A DNA stretch of 64,000 bases from Mesorhizobium sp. (GTDB lineage: Bacteria > Pseudomonadota > Alphaproteobacteria > Rhizobiales > Rhizobiaceae), in NCBI GenBank assembly GCA_004020365.1, contig SAQR01000026.1, forward strand, positions 1 through 64,000. Reading direction: 5' to 3'. The position numbers and the translations under genes were made by a program. This document shows, in pieces, positions 42,608-51,050 of the stretch (positions are counted from its first letter, which is position 1; the number at the start of each line of letters is the position of its first letter). The notes beneath the pieces are model-generated. The model was not told the DNA's origin and did no database searches. It worked only from the letters and a program-made list of their open reading frames with translations.

Positions 42608-42946
42608 ATGACCGGAACGAAGATTTTTTCGCATGCCGGCGAGGGCGCGTGGACGCCGACCCCGGATGGCAACCGCAGGCGTGTGCTGCTGCACACGGAC
42701 GAATTGATGATGGTCGAGTTCGGTTTCGACAAGGGCGGTATCGGCGCGCTGCATTCGCACCCGCATGTCCAGGCGAGCTATGTCGCTGAAGGCCGCTTCG
42801 AGGTCACCATCGACGGCACCACCGAGATCATGGAAACGGGAAGCAGCTTCATCGTCCCTTCCAATCTGGTTCACGGCGTCAAGGCGCTCGAGGCCGGCCG
42901 CCTCATCGACAGTTTTACACCGCACCGCGCCGATTTCCTCGACTGA
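42608..42946 (+). CDS. kdgF: KdgF-like cupin (unsaturated uronate linearisation)
   Basis: A 112-residue single-cupin protein with the metal motif GALHSHPHVQASYVAEG and the second cupin motif IVPSNLVHGVKALEAG, ending SFTPHRADFL, as in KdgF. KdgF speeds the opening of 4,5-unsaturated monouronates to 5-keto-4-deoxyuronate, the KduI substrate. That role fits its place directly after kduI and kduD. An in-frame GTG at 42602 is an alternative start. It ends the recognisable operon. Confidence 0.85.
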   Translation: MTGTKIFSHAGEGAWTPTPDGNRRRVLLHTDELMMVEFGFDKGGIGALHSHPHVQASYVAEGRFEVTIDGTTEIMETGSSFIVPSNLVHGVKALEAGRLIDSFTPHRADFLD

Positions 42947-43045
42947 GCTGCGGAGAGACTGAACGATCATTGCGTCGCAGCGTGTGTCCGGTTTGAAGCC
43001 CAGGGACCGCCTGTTTCCACTCCCTTCTAAAGTATTCCGCAAACG

Positions 43046-43076
43046 AAAAAGCCCGCGCCTCCGGAGAGACGCGGGC
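43046..43076 (-). terminator. Rho-independent terminator on the minus strand
   Basis: Stem GCCCGCG/CGCGGGC (43051-43057, 43070-43076) followed on the minus strand by TTTTT (43050-43046). On the plus strand it has no T-run, so it does not clearly serve kdgF. Confidence 0.65.
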
Positions 43077-43140
43077 GTGTTGCCTGGGCGCTTGTGGCGC
43101 CGCGGTACTCAAAACATCACCGCAGGACCTCAGCCTGCCG
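43046..43140 (-). ncRNA. Candidate small RNA ending in a strong terminator
   Basis: Read on the minus strand there are two hairpins (GCAGG...CCTGC at 43138-43122; GGCGC...GCGCC at 43101-43087) followed by the terminator at 43076-43051 and TTTTT. No minus-strand gene is upstream that would need this terminator: recQ is on the other strand. A small RNA is one explanation; an antisense transcript or chance are others. The 5' end is not defined. Confidence 0.3.
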
Positions 43141-43402
43141 AATCATGGTGAAGATAGGATTAATCGGCCCGAGCCGTTGCGCGATATTCACAGCCAAATC
43201 GAATAGAGGCTGGAATCAGGCTCGCATATCCGCCAATGAGGGGGGTACCTTTTCAGACGGTGCCGACGGAGACAGGAGTTGAGGAGCGTTCGAATGTTCG
43301 AATCGGCTGTCCGGGCGGTCACCCGACGATTCGCCAGGGAGGTAGGGCAGGTCACGTCGCCGCTGCACCTGGCCGTTCCACACAGCCATTTCGGGCGGCG
43401 CC

Positions 43403-45259
43403 GTGGATAGAAATTCCCTGATGCAGGCAGCGGCGGCGAGCGTCCCGGCGGCGGATCCCAAGCGGCGCGTCCTGAAGGACGTGTTCGGCTTCGACGATTT
43501 TCGTCCCGGCCAGGATGCTGTGACGGAGGCGCTGCTGGCTGGGCGCCATGTGCTGGCCGTGATGCCGACCGGCGCCGGCAAATCGCTCTGCTACCAGGTC
43601 CCGGCGCTGGTCCTGGGCGGTCTCACCATTGTCGTTTCGCCGCTGGTGGCGCTGATGCAGGACCAGGTCGCCGCATTGCGCCTTGCCGGGGTAGCCGCCG
43701 ATACGATCAATTCCTCACTTGACCGCGATGCCAATGTCGCCGCCTGGCGCCGCGTTGCGGCGGGCCAGACGCGCCTGCTCTATCTTGCGCCGGAACGGCT
43801 GATGACGGCGCGGATGCTCGAGGCGCTGGCCAGGCTCGACATCCGGCTGATCGCCGTCGACGAGGCGCATTGCATCTCCCAGTGGGGCCCGGCGTTTCGG
43901 CGCGAATATGAAGAGTTGTCGCGGCTGCGCGACATTTTCCCCGATGTGCCGATCATTGCGCTGACGGCGACAGCGGACGAGGCGACGCGCACCGATATCG
44001 CTGCACAGCTGTTCGCCGGGCGCGTCGAAACCCTGGTGCTGGGTTTCGACCGGCCTAACATCAAGCTTGGCATAGAGCCCAAGCAGGACAGCAAGCGCCA
44101 ATTGCTGAGCTTCGTGCAGCGTCATGCCGGCCGCAGCGGCATCGTCTATTGCCTGTCGCGCAAGAAAACCGAGGATATGGCGGCGTTCCTCGAGAAGAGC
44201 GGCGTGCGCGCGCTCGCCTATCATGCCGGCATGAGCAAGGACGCGCGTGAAGCGAATCAAAACGCATTCATGACCTTGTCCGGCGTGGTGATGGTGGCGA
44301 CCATCGCCTTCGGCATGGGGATCGACAAGCCTGATGTAGCCTATGTCTTCCACACCGACCTGCCGGGCAGCCTCGAAGCCTATTATCAGGAGATCGGCCG
44401 CGCCGGCCGCGACGGGCGGGCTGCCGAGGCACATATGCTGTTCGGTCTCGGCGACATTCGCATGCGGCGGCTTTTCATCGACGACGAGGACGCGCCGGCA
44501 GAGCACAAAAGACGCGCGCATGGCCGGCTCGATACGCTGATCGGCTATTGTGAAACCGCCCAGTGCCGTCGCGAGATCCTGCTTGGCTATTTCGGCGAAC
44601 ATGCTGCGCCTTGCGGCCATTGCGACAACTGCCTCGACCAGACCCCGCATGCGGATGGCGAGGCAGAGGCTCGGATCATCCTCGCGGCCATCGCGCAGAC
44701 CGGCGAGCGCTTTGGTGCTGGCCACATCGTCGATGTTCTGCTCGGCCATGAAAGCGATAAGGTCCTGGCCAGAAATCACCACAGGCTTGCCAGCTTCGGC
44801 ACCGGTGTGGCGCACAGGAAGGATGTCTGGCTTTCGCTGATCCGCCAACTCGTCGCGGGAGGGTTTCTGACTTTGGACTCAGGCGGCCATGGCGGCCTTG
44901 CCATCGCCGAAAAAGGCCGTGAGCTGGCCCGTGGCCAAGGCGCGTTCCGGTATCGCGTCGAGATGCGGAACCGCGCGGCACGAGCCAAGGCACGCGCCGA
45001 TGCTGCCGCGGGCACGGAAGACCTGGATACCGCGCTTTTGGCGACGCTCAAGGCGGTTCGGCTGCGTCTCGCCCGGGAGCGCCAGGTGCCGGCCTTCGTC
45101 ATCTTCTCCGATCGCACGCTGATCGATATGGCCGAACGCTGCCCGCGCGATCTCGACGATTTCGCAGCAGTCAATGGCGTCGGTGCCGCAAAGCTCAGGG
45201 AATTCGGCGAGACCTTCCTCGGCGCAATCGCTGCGCACCAATCCGCGGTGTCGGTCTGA
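43403..45259 (+). CDS. recQ: ATP-dependent DNA helicase RecQ
   Basis: RecQ unwinds DNA 3' to 5' in recombination and fork repair. The 618-residue protein has Walker A PTGAGKS (about 55-61), the DEAH box in VDEAHCISQWG, motif VI QEIGRAGRDG, the zinc site CRREILLGYFGEH...CGHCDNC, the winged RQC domain and a C-terminal HRDC domain (RQVPAFVIFSDRTLIDMA). The likely start is a GTG at 43403; ATG 43421 is an alternative with no better ribosome-binding site. Confidence 0.95.
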   Translation: MDRNSLMQAAAASVPAADPKRRVLKDVFGFDDFRPGQDAVTEALLAGRHVLAVMPTGAGKSLCYQVPALVLGGLTIVVSPLVALMQDQVAALRLAGVAADTINSSLDRDANVAAWRRVAAGQTRLLYLAPERLMTARMLEALARLDIRLIAVDEAHCISQWGPAFRREYEELSRLRDIFPDVPIIALTATADEATRTDIAAQLFAGRVETLVLGFDRPNIKLGIEPKQDSKRQLLSFVQRHAGRSGIVYCLSRKKTEDMAAFLEKSGVRALAYHAGMSKDAREANQNAFMTLSGVVMVATIAFGMGIDKPDVAYVFHTDLPGSLEAYYQEIGRAGRDGRAAEAHMLFGLGDIRMRRLFIDDEDAPAEHKRRAHGRLDTLIGYCETAQCRREILLGYFGEHAAPCGHCDNCLDQTPHADGEAEARIILAAIAQTGERFGAGHIVDVLLGHESDKVLARNHHRLASFGTGVAHRKDVWLSLIRQLVAGGFLTLDSGGHGGLAIAEKGRELARGQGAFRYRVEMRNRAARAKARADAAAGTEDLDTALLATLKAVRLRLARERQVPAFVIFSDRTLIDMAERCPRDLDDFAAVNGVGAAKLREFGETFLGAIAAHQSAVSV

Positions 45260-45347
45260 GGGTATTCACCTCACCACGCTGACGATGGACCGTGCCGAAT
45301 GAAAGTCCTGCGTCTGCGCTATGGCCCACGTGTTCACCTGTCGGGCA

Positions 45348-45737
45348 TCAGTTCTTGTCGAGTTCGCCGGTCCAACGATCTCGGCCTGCCCAGTACGGGC
45401 AGTCGGGGCAAGCGCTGCCTTCCGGATAGTCGATTCCCTCCTCGTGCGGGCAGCCTAGAATTCCGTCTGCCATCGCTACGGAATGCACCCCATGCCTGCG
45501 CAAAAACGCGGCGATCTCGGCGAAGATCGTATCGCTTTTCCGCACATCACCGGTCTCGACAAACCAGCGACGCAGGTCCGTCGTCTCGGATTGAGGGGCG
45601 GGGATGATACCCACCGCCACTTTCGTGGCGCGGAGGTTGTCGGGGCCATAGAAGGCAATGGTGCCGACGGGAAAACTGCGCACGCCCAGCTTGGCCTTCT
45701 TGGCGATCCATTTCCTTGCCCGCTGGTCCGGTTTCAT
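45348..45737 (-). CDS. Conserved hypothetical protein with Cys-rich C-terminus
   Basis: The 129-residue product starts with a basic helix (RARKWIAKKAKLGV), has a middle region resembling an alpha/beta domain (VGTIAFYGPDNLRATKVAVGI, IFAEIAAFLRRHGVHSVAM) and ends with ILGCPHEEGIDY and CPDCPYW. The three cysteines and a histidine could bind a metal. I do not recognise its function. It stands alone, convergent with recQ and divergent from the pseudogene region. Confidence 0.7.
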   Translation of the reverse strand: MKPDQRARKWIAKKAKLGVRSFPVGTIAFYGPDNLRATKVAVGIIPAPQSETTDLRRWFVETGDVRKSDTIFAEIAAFLRRHGVHSVAMADGILGCPHEEGIDYPEGSACPDCPYWAGRDRWTGELDKN

Positions 45738-45923
45738 GGTTGCTGCTCTCCCGTGAATCGGCAGAATATCGCTACCCGCATATAAATCTGCAACGCAAAG
45801 GTGGAAGGCTGGCCGTGGCCGACGAGCGGGAAAAGCATTCGTCGCGGCCTGCGAGACATTGATCCGTGACGTCCGCCGGCCTGCTGGCGGTGTCGGCGTC
45901 GGCCATTACAGAAACGAGCGAAG
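45738..45923. promoter_or_regulatory. Divergent intergenic region
   Basis: This gap lies between the Cys-rich hypothetical gene (leftward) and the deleted pseudogene (rightward). No motif was recognised. Confidence 0.3.
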
Positions 45924-46117
45924 ATGAGCGAATACCAATATTACGAGTTTCAGGCGGTCGACCATCCGCTCAGTGAAGCTGATCGCCAGCTCTTGCGCGG
46001 TTTGTCGACACGGGCGCGGATCACCGCCACGAGCTTCGGACGATTCGCGACTTCGCCCGCCGGCTGCAGGCGATCCGCGAACGGCATAGCCGCAAGGGAA
46101 GCTTCATCGACGGCTGA
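45924..46117 (+). pseudogene. Internally deleted conserved gene (MSEYQYYEF family)
   Basis: The frame opens with MSEYQYYEFQAVDHPLSEAD and continues to TRARITATSF, a start I recognise from a family of proteins of several hundred residues with unknown function. Straight after it the reading shifts: in another frame the DNA encodes HELRTIRDFARRLQAIRERH, then KGSFIDG and TGA at 46115-46117, which resembles the C-terminus of such proteins. The middle is absent, so this looks like a large internal deletion. The original open frame runs on to 46226 as nonsense. Confidence 0.6.
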
Positions 46118-46215
46118 AGCCAATAGGATAATTTGGGACGGAGTCACGGCCGTTGTCGTAGCCCCCGGTGTGGCTTTCCCGATGAGGACTGGTCAAAGCT
46201 CTCCCTCTGCGCTAG

Positions 46216-46227
46216 GTTACATGTAAC
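46216..46227. promoter_or_regulatory. Palindrome GTTACATGTAAC before mazE
   Basis: A perfect 12-base palindrome, 20 bases before the mazE start, in an A/T-richer patch. Antitoxins commonly bind palindromes in their own promoter, so this is a likely autoregulatory operator. Confidence 0.55.
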
Positions 46228-46247
46228 TATTAGCGGGGAGAATTGTC

Positions 46248-46472
46248 ATGGCCTCGGCATCGAAGCCTAAGTCGTCAGGCATGAAGGTGCGAGAGCACCG
46301 TGAACGTCTGCGCCGGCAAGGTCTGCGCCCGATACAGATCTGGGTGCCGGACGTGCGTGCGCCGGCCTTCCGTTCGGAAGCGCATCGCCAGTCGCTGGCG
46401 GTCGCGGCAAGCGCCCATGCACGCGAGGATCAGGCATTCATCGACGTGATTTCGGATTGGGGTGATGAATGA
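46248..46472 (+). CDS. mazE: MazE-like antitoxin (DUF3018)
   Basis: The 74-residue protein belongs to the antitoxin family typified by MKVREHRERLRRQGLRPIQIWVPDVR followed by an acidic, probably disordered tail (AREDQAFIDVISDWGDE). The basic N-terminal part is expected to bind DNA and the tail to neutralise the toxin. GGGGAGAATTGTC precedes the ATG. The stop overlaps the toxin ATG (ATGA). Confidence 0.88.
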   Translation: MASASKPKSSGMKVREHRERLRRQGLRPIQIWVPDVRAPAFRSEAHRQSLAVAASAHAREDQAFIDVISDWGDE

Positions 46473-46816
46473 AGCGTGGCGATATCTGGACGGTCGCCGG
46501 CGGCAAGGATTACGCCGGCAAACCGCGTCCTGTCGTCATCATCCAGGATGACAGTTTCGATGCGACGGATTCGATCACCATCTGCGGCTGCACGACCGAC
46601 GAGACGGACGCGCCGTTGTTCCGTCTGGCCGTCGAGCCGAATGAGCGCAACGGACTGCTCGCCGTCTGCCGACTGATGGTGGACAAGATCACCACGGTCC
46701 CGAAGTCCAGGATCGGCGCATATATCGGGCGGTTGGACGACGCGGACATCCTGCGCCTCAATCAGGCCGTTATCGTTTTCCTCGGCTTGGCCGTGTCGCC
46801 GAGACTGAAGCCGTGA
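46469..46816 (+). CDS. mazF: MazF/PemK-family endoribonuclease toxin
   Basis: The 115-residue protein shows the MazF fold: MKRGDIWTVAGGKDYAGKPRPVVIIQDD at the start and CRLMVDKITTVPKSRIG in the middle. The catalytic arginine is probably in KPRPVV, and the second-half Thr in DKITTV. MazF enzymes cut mRNA at short motifs to halt growth; the cognate MazE overlaps it by four bases. Both genes appear intact. Confidence 0.9.
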   Translation: MKRGDIWTVAGGKDYAGKPRPVVIIQDDSFDATDSITICGCTTDETDAPLFRLAVEPNERNGLLAVCRLMVDKITTVPKSRIGAYIGRLDDADILRLNQAVIVFLGLAVSPRLKP

Positions 46817-46909
46817 CGGTGAGGATGACCGAGTTTACGGAGCTGTCGAGCCTCTGTGAAATTGATCTTTTTTCGATCTTCGGCTGCAGGCTCTGACGCC
46901 GGCGCCGCC

Positions 46910-47239
46910 TCAGCACTTGCTTCGTCTCGCCGCTGCGATCGCCGCCTGCTGCTGCCGCAAACGCTCGATTCTCGCGCTCTGGCGGGCAGTGACGGTAGTG
47001 GCGACGCGCCGGGCGCCCCATAGCCAGTTCGGAATGTTGGTCTTCGCGACTTTGCCCCGGGTGATCGCTGTCGCCGACAGCTCCTTGGCGACTTCGCCAA
47101 CGGTCACGTTGAGTTCGACGCAACTCATACTGTCGTATTTCGCGGGGTCAAAGGACGCGTGGAAAGCCGATGCGCAACCTCCGAGAAGGGCGATGGCGAG
47201 GCTGCATGTCAGAGGCGTGGCTGGCGCGATGACTTTCAT
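46910..47239 (-). CDS. Putative lipoprotein
   Basis: The 109-residue product starts with a lipoprotein signal (LTCSLAIALLGGCASAF, lipobox LGGC). The mature part has SCVELNVTVGEVAKELSATAI and an Arg/Gln-rich C-terminal helix. This resembles small rhizobial lipoproteins of unknown function. The start at 47239 is preferred because the signal begins there. Confidence 0.7.
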   Translation of the reverse strand: MKVIAPATPLTCSLAIALLGGCASAFHASFDPAKYDSMSCVELNVTVGEVAKELSATAITRGKVAKTNIPNWLWGARRVATTVTARQSARIERLRQQQAAIAAARRSKC

Positions 47240-47374
47240 TTTTCTCAGCAGATTTGACGCCGGACGGGCGAATACCAGAGAAATCCTTGATCCCGAACCG
47301 CCGAGCATTCCCGAGGTTTTTGCATAATTGAAGCATGTGAAGCTCTACAATACTCTGCCCTGGGCGTCATTCCC

Positions 47375-48268
47375 CTATTCATCCTCGAAGAATTTCGAGA
47401 GAGCCGCTGCGGTCTGGCGAGGGTGCTCTTCTGGAAAGAAGTGCCCGCCCGGAACGGCACCTCCTTCAACTCTGTCGGCCCATTTCCTCCAAATAGTCAG
47501 CGGGCCGCCTTCCTCCGCATACCAGGTCTCGAGGCCGCCTTGGCTACTCCACAGTGCCAGGAGCGGACACTTGATGCGACGACCGTTTGTCTGGTCCAGC
47601 GCGTCATGTTCACGATCGATCGTGGCAGCGGCCCGATACTCTTCGCAGATCGCATGAATATGAACGGGATCACGAAGCGCCTCGACATAGGCATCCCTGA
47701 CCTCTGCAGAGAACATTTCTGCCGGCGATCCCCACTGCACTATCGCGTTGTCAACGATGGCATCGGGCGCCGCGCCTAACAGTCGCTCCGGCAGCGGCTC
47801 CGGTTGCGCAAGAAGGCTCCAAGGCCAGAAGCCGAGAGTCAGTCTGGCGTCCGCCCTGTCCCACGCGGCGGCGGTCGGGATGACGTCGAGGACCGCGACC
47901 TTGGAGATTTCATCTGGGTGATCAAGTGCCAGACGATAGGCGACCCGCCCGCCACGATCATGTCCGGCTACCATGAACTGCTCAAACCCCAGCTGCTGCA
48001 TGACTTGAACCATGTCGCCGGCCATGGCGCGCTTGGCGTATGGGCTATGATCGGCAGAGGAGACCGGGCAGCCGCTTTGCCCATAGCCTCGAAGATCGGC
48101 GGCGATCACCGTAAAGCGGGGCGCCAAGGCTACGGCGATATCCCTCCACATCAGATGCGTTTCGGGAAAACCATGAAGCAGCAGCAGCGGCGGGCCGGTT
48201 CCGCCGACCCTTGCGAAAATGGTCGTGTCCTCCAGTTGCAAGCTGGTGACCCTGAAACCTGCAAACAC
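47375..48268 (-). CDS. Alpha/beta hydrolase, haloacetate dehalogenase-like
   Basis: The 297-residue protein follows the fluoroacetate dehalogenase pattern: LLLLHGFPETHLMW (oxyanion region), nucleophile D104 in AGHDRGGRVAY with Arg residues that bind carboxylate in that family, and the His of the triad in PGGHFFPEEHP. The halide-pocket His of known defluorinases appears replaced by Pro (FWPWSLLAQPEPLPE), so dehalogenation is uncertain; epoxide or ester hydrolysis is possible. Divergent from the Tim44-like gene. Confidence 0.85.
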   Translation of the reverse strand: MFAGFRVTSLQLEDTTIFARVGGTGPPLLLLHGFPETHLMWRDIAVALAPRFTVIAADLRGYGQSGCPVSSADHSPYAKRAMAGDMVQVMQQLGFEQFMVAGHDRGGRVAYRLALDHPDEISKVAVLDVIPTAAAWDRADARLTLGFWPWSLLAQPEPLPERLLGAAPDAIVDNAIVQWGSPAEMFSAEVRDAYVEALRDPVHIHAICEEYRAAATIDREHDALDQTNGRRIKCPLLALWSSQGGLETWYAEEGGPLTIWRKWADRVEGGAVPGGHFFPEEHPRQTAAALSKFFEDE

Positions 48269-48454
48269 CGTTTGTCTCCTCGGTGTGCCTCAGGCGACAA
48301 CGCACAAGCTGGCAGAAGGATCACGGTCGGCTGCTTTGCCTGAATTTGTGGCGGCCCTGGAATTCTCCTCAATTGCCAGGTACGGGAGCTGCGGCCACTG
48401 ATATTTCGATCGGCGCACCCCATATAGCGCCAGAGTGTCGCTTGAGGATTTGCC

Positions 48455-49438
48455 ATGATGATTTCGCGTTCGAGCCGGTTTGCCGTTTTGTTTGCAGGAC
48501 TGTTTTTGGCTTTTTCCATGGTCACGGCCGATTACGCCGAGGCGCGGCGTGGCGGCAGTTTTGGCAGCCGCGGCACGCGCACTTTCCAGTCGGTCCCGCC
48601 GACCAGGACGGCGCCACAGCCGGCCGCGCCGGTCGAGCGCTCGATGACACCCAATGCCGCAACGAACAACGCGGCCCGCCAGACGCCGGCAGCCCAACGA
48701 CCAGGGATGTTCAGCGGCCTCGGCGGTTCGATGATGCGCGGCCTGCTGCTTGGCGGTCTGATCGGACTTCTCCTGGGCCAGGGCTTCGGCGGCTTGGCCG
48801 GCATGTTGGGCCTGCTGCTGCAAGGGCTGCTGATCGGCGGCGCGATCATGCTGATCATCCGCTTTTTTCGGTCGCAATCGGCACGCAACCAGGCGCCTGC
48901 CATGGCCGGCGTTCCCCAGGGCATGGACAGTTTTGGGCGAAACGCGGCAGCCAAGCGCGAGGCGGACAATGTCTCGTCTTTCCCCATTCCGGGCATCGGC
49001 TCTGGCTTTGGCCGGACGGCTCCAGCCAACGATCAAATTACGATGACGCAGGCCGACCTCGACATATTCCAGCAGCGGTTGACCGAGGTTCAGGAAGCGT
49101 TCGGGCGTGAAGACCATGCCGGCTTGCGGCGGCTGGCGACCCCCGAGATGGTGTCGTACCTGTCCGAAGAACTTGCCGACAATGCCAAGAACGGCGTCAG
49201 GAACGAGGTGTCGAACGTCAGCCTGCTGGAGGCCGATATTGCCGAGAGCTGGCGGGAAGATGGTCGCGATTACGCGACGGCTGCCTTGCGCTACGAGTCT
49301 CTTGACGTGATGCGCGATCGCGCCAGCGGCAAGATCGTCGGCGGGCAAGCCGATCGGCCGGCGGAAACAACCGAACTGTGGACCTTCACGCGCCAGAACG
49401 GCGGCGACTGGAAGCTCGCGGCGATACAGCAGCCCTGA
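48455..49438 (+). CDS. Tim44-like domain membrane protein
   Basis: The 327-residue protein has an N-terminal signal (residues 1-30), a Pro/Thr/Ala-rich stretch, a Gly/Leu-rich membrane region about 90-140 (GGLIGLLLGQGFGGLAGMLG) and a C-terminal Tim44-like (NTF2-fold) domain from about 195 (FQQRLTEVQEAFGREDHAGLRRLATPEMVSYLSEEL). Bacterial Tim44-like proteins are thought to associate with membranes; their role is unsettled. GAGG lies 9 bases before ATG 48455. Confidence 0.85.
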   Translation: MMISRSSRFAVLFAGLFLAFSMVTADYAEARRGGSFGSRGTRTFQSVPPTRTAPQPAAPVERSMTPNAATNNAARQTPAAQRPGMFSGLGGSMMRGLLLGGLIGLLLGQGFGGLAGMLGLLLQGLLIGGAIMLIIRFFRSQSARNQAPAMAGVPQGMDSFGRNAAAKREADNVSSFPIPGIGSGFGRTAPANDQITMTQADLDIFQQRLTEVQEAFGREDHAGLRRLATPEMVSYLSEELADNAKNGVRNEVSNVSLLEADIAESWREDGRDYATAALRYESLDVMRDRASGKIVGGQADRPAETTELWTFTRQNGGDWKLAAIQQP

Positions 49439-49556
49439 CCGAAACGCTGCGGCCTCGGCCGTTCACGTCCTCTTGCGAGCCTTGATGCAAAGACGGCGTC
49501 GCCCTTCGTTGCGTGGCTTTCAGTGGCAAGAACGTCGAAGCCCGCGCCATCGACAG

Positions 49557-50450
49557 TTATTCGCGATGGCGCAGCGCATCGACCAGGGCGACGAAAGCAG
49601 GCGAGGATTGCCGGCGGCTCGGATAATAGAGATGGTAGCCGTCCCAATAGGGCGACCAGCCTTCCAGGACCCGCGCCAGCCGACCTTTGGCGATGTGAGG
49701 AAGGGCAATTTCTTCCGGAACATAGCCGAGGCCGCGGCCGGCCAGCGCGGCGTCCAGGACATGAAAGATGTTGTTGAAGACGAGTTGCCCTTCGACGCGA
49801 ATTTTGATCTCGCGGCCGTCCTCCTCGAACTCCCACACATAAAGCGCCCCGGACGTCGGAAAACGGTAGTTGATGCAATTGTGCTGCACGAGATCCTGCG
49901 GCTTCTCCGGCGCGGGATGCTCGGCAAAGTAGGATTTTTCGCCGACGACCGCGAAACGGAAATCCGGTCCGATGCGAGCGGAGATCATGTCTTTCGCAAG
50001 CTGCTCGCCCATGCGGATCCCGGCGTCAAAACGCTCCGTCACGATGTCGGTGAGGCCGTTGTCAAGCAGAAGTTCGACCCTGATATCGGGATATTTCGGC
50101 AGAAAGCGTTTCAGCTTGGGCCAAAGGACGCTGCTGATTGCATAATCAGACGCTGAAAGCCGGATGGTTCCGGCGGGCTTTTCTCTCAGCTCGTTCAGTG
50201 CATCGACCTCGATTTCGATCTGGTCAAAGTGCGGCCCAATCCGCTGCAAGAGCCTCTCTCCCGCTTCCGTGGGAGCCACCGCGCGCGTCGTGCGGGTGAG
50301 CAGGCGAACGCCAAGGCGCGCTTCGAGTTGACGGATAGTGTGGCTTAGCGCCGACTGCGATATGCCGAACCGGGCTGCGGCGCGCGTAAAGCTGCGCTCC
50401 CGAGCAACAGCCAGGAACGCGAGCAGATCGTTGACATTCTGCCGCGACAC
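49557..50450 (-). CDS. LysR-family transcriptional regulator
   Basis: The 297-residue protein has a typical wHTH (LLAFLAVARERSFTRAAARFGISQSALSHTIRQLEARLG) and a C-terminal effector domain similar to regulators of the PecT/YafC-type group (DNGLTDIVTERFDAGIRMGEQLAKDMI). It is the third gene in a leftward run after the Tat-exported hydrolase and the cyclophilin-like gene, and so may control them. Confidence 0.9.
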   Translation of the reverse strand: MSRQNVNDLLAFLAVARERSFTRAAARFGISQSALSHTIRQLEARLGVRLLTRTTRAVAPTEAGERLLQRIGPHFDQIEIEVDALNELREKPAGTIRLSASDYAISSVLWPKLKRFLPKYPDIRVELLLDNGLTDIVTERFDAGIRMGEQLAKDMISARIGPDFRFAVVGEKSYFAEHPAPEKPQDLVQHNCINYRFPTSGALYVWEFEEDGREIKIRVEGQLVFNNIFHVLDAALAGRGLGYVPEEIALPHIAKGRLARVLEGWSPYWDGYHLYYPSRRQSSPAFVALVDALRHRE

Positions 50451-50574
50451 TCATGAATCCTTTTAATAGCCGGGACTCAATTGTACCGGATAAACGAAGG
50501 CGAACACAGAGACTTCATTTAGCGGCAGATCCGACTCGCCCTCCGGCGACGAGTTGCGAGCGGATTGCCCAGGT

Positions 50575-50985
50575 TCAGTCGGCGCGTTCGACGCGGACAG
50601 TGACGGGGCCGGGGCGATCAAAGATCGAGGCGTCGCCAGTGACCTGTCCGAGCACAATGATGCCAGGCGCCGGGACGCGACCGCTGCGATAGTAGATCAC
50701 GAAATGATCGGAACTCCACAGCCCAAGCGTGCCGACTGAGAAGTCGCGCTGCCGCGCCAGCTCCGGCAGGGCGGAAGGCAGGTTGCCGGTCTTTTCCTGG
50801 CGCAGATGGTCGGACATCTCGATCGTAAGCGGCAGCATCTGCGCCAGAGATTTTCCGGCTTCGTTGTCGGCGAGATCGGCTGTGACCTCGCCCCAATCCG
50901 AAGAGATGCGAATGCGTTCTTGAGCCATGGCAGGTCCAACCGTTGCGATTGCGATAACAGCGGCGCTCAGCAATAGTTTCAGCAT
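50575..50985 (-). CDS. Exported cyclophilin-like protein
   Basis: The 136-residue product has a cleavable signal peptide (MLKLLLSAAVIAIATVGPAMAQ) and a domain like the bacterial cyclophilin-like fold family (LTIEMSDHLRQEKTGNLP, LGLWSSDHFVIYYRSGRVPAPGIIVLGQV). This family is related by fold to peptidyl-prolyl isomerases, but activity is unproven. It sits 65 bases after the Tat hydrolase on the same strand. Start at 50985 because the signal begins there. Confidence 0.8.
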   Translation of the reverse strand: MLKLLLSAAVIAIATVGPAMAQERIRISSDWGEVTADLADNEAGKSLAQMLPLTIEMSDHLRQEKTGNLPSALPELARQRDFSVGTLGLWSSDHFVIYYRSGRVPAPGIIVLGQVTGDASIFDRPGPVTVRVERAD

Positions 50986-51050
50986 GCGGTCGTATCTCCC
51001 GATCAATGCTGATGGAGCCTGTTCCGCCGGTACAGGCTCCATCGCGCCGC

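Larger units (their letters stand above)
42947..43402. other. 456-base region between kdgF and recQ
   Basis: No reliable protein gene is visible. The left half contains a minus-strand terminator with two hairpins upstream of it, annotated as a possible small RNA. The right half should hold the recQ promoter. A 38-codon frame at 43294-43410 overlaps the recQ start and may only be chance. Confidence 0.5.

Noticed and set aside
43094-43282. 62-codon plus-strand frame before recQ
   Set aside because: No ribosome-binding site, no family similarity, and basic low-information sequence.
43294-43410. 38-codon frame overlapping the recQ start as a possible leader peptide
   Set aside because: It has a modest ribosome-binding site and would couple to the recQ GTG, but there is no other support; chance is a sufficient explanation.
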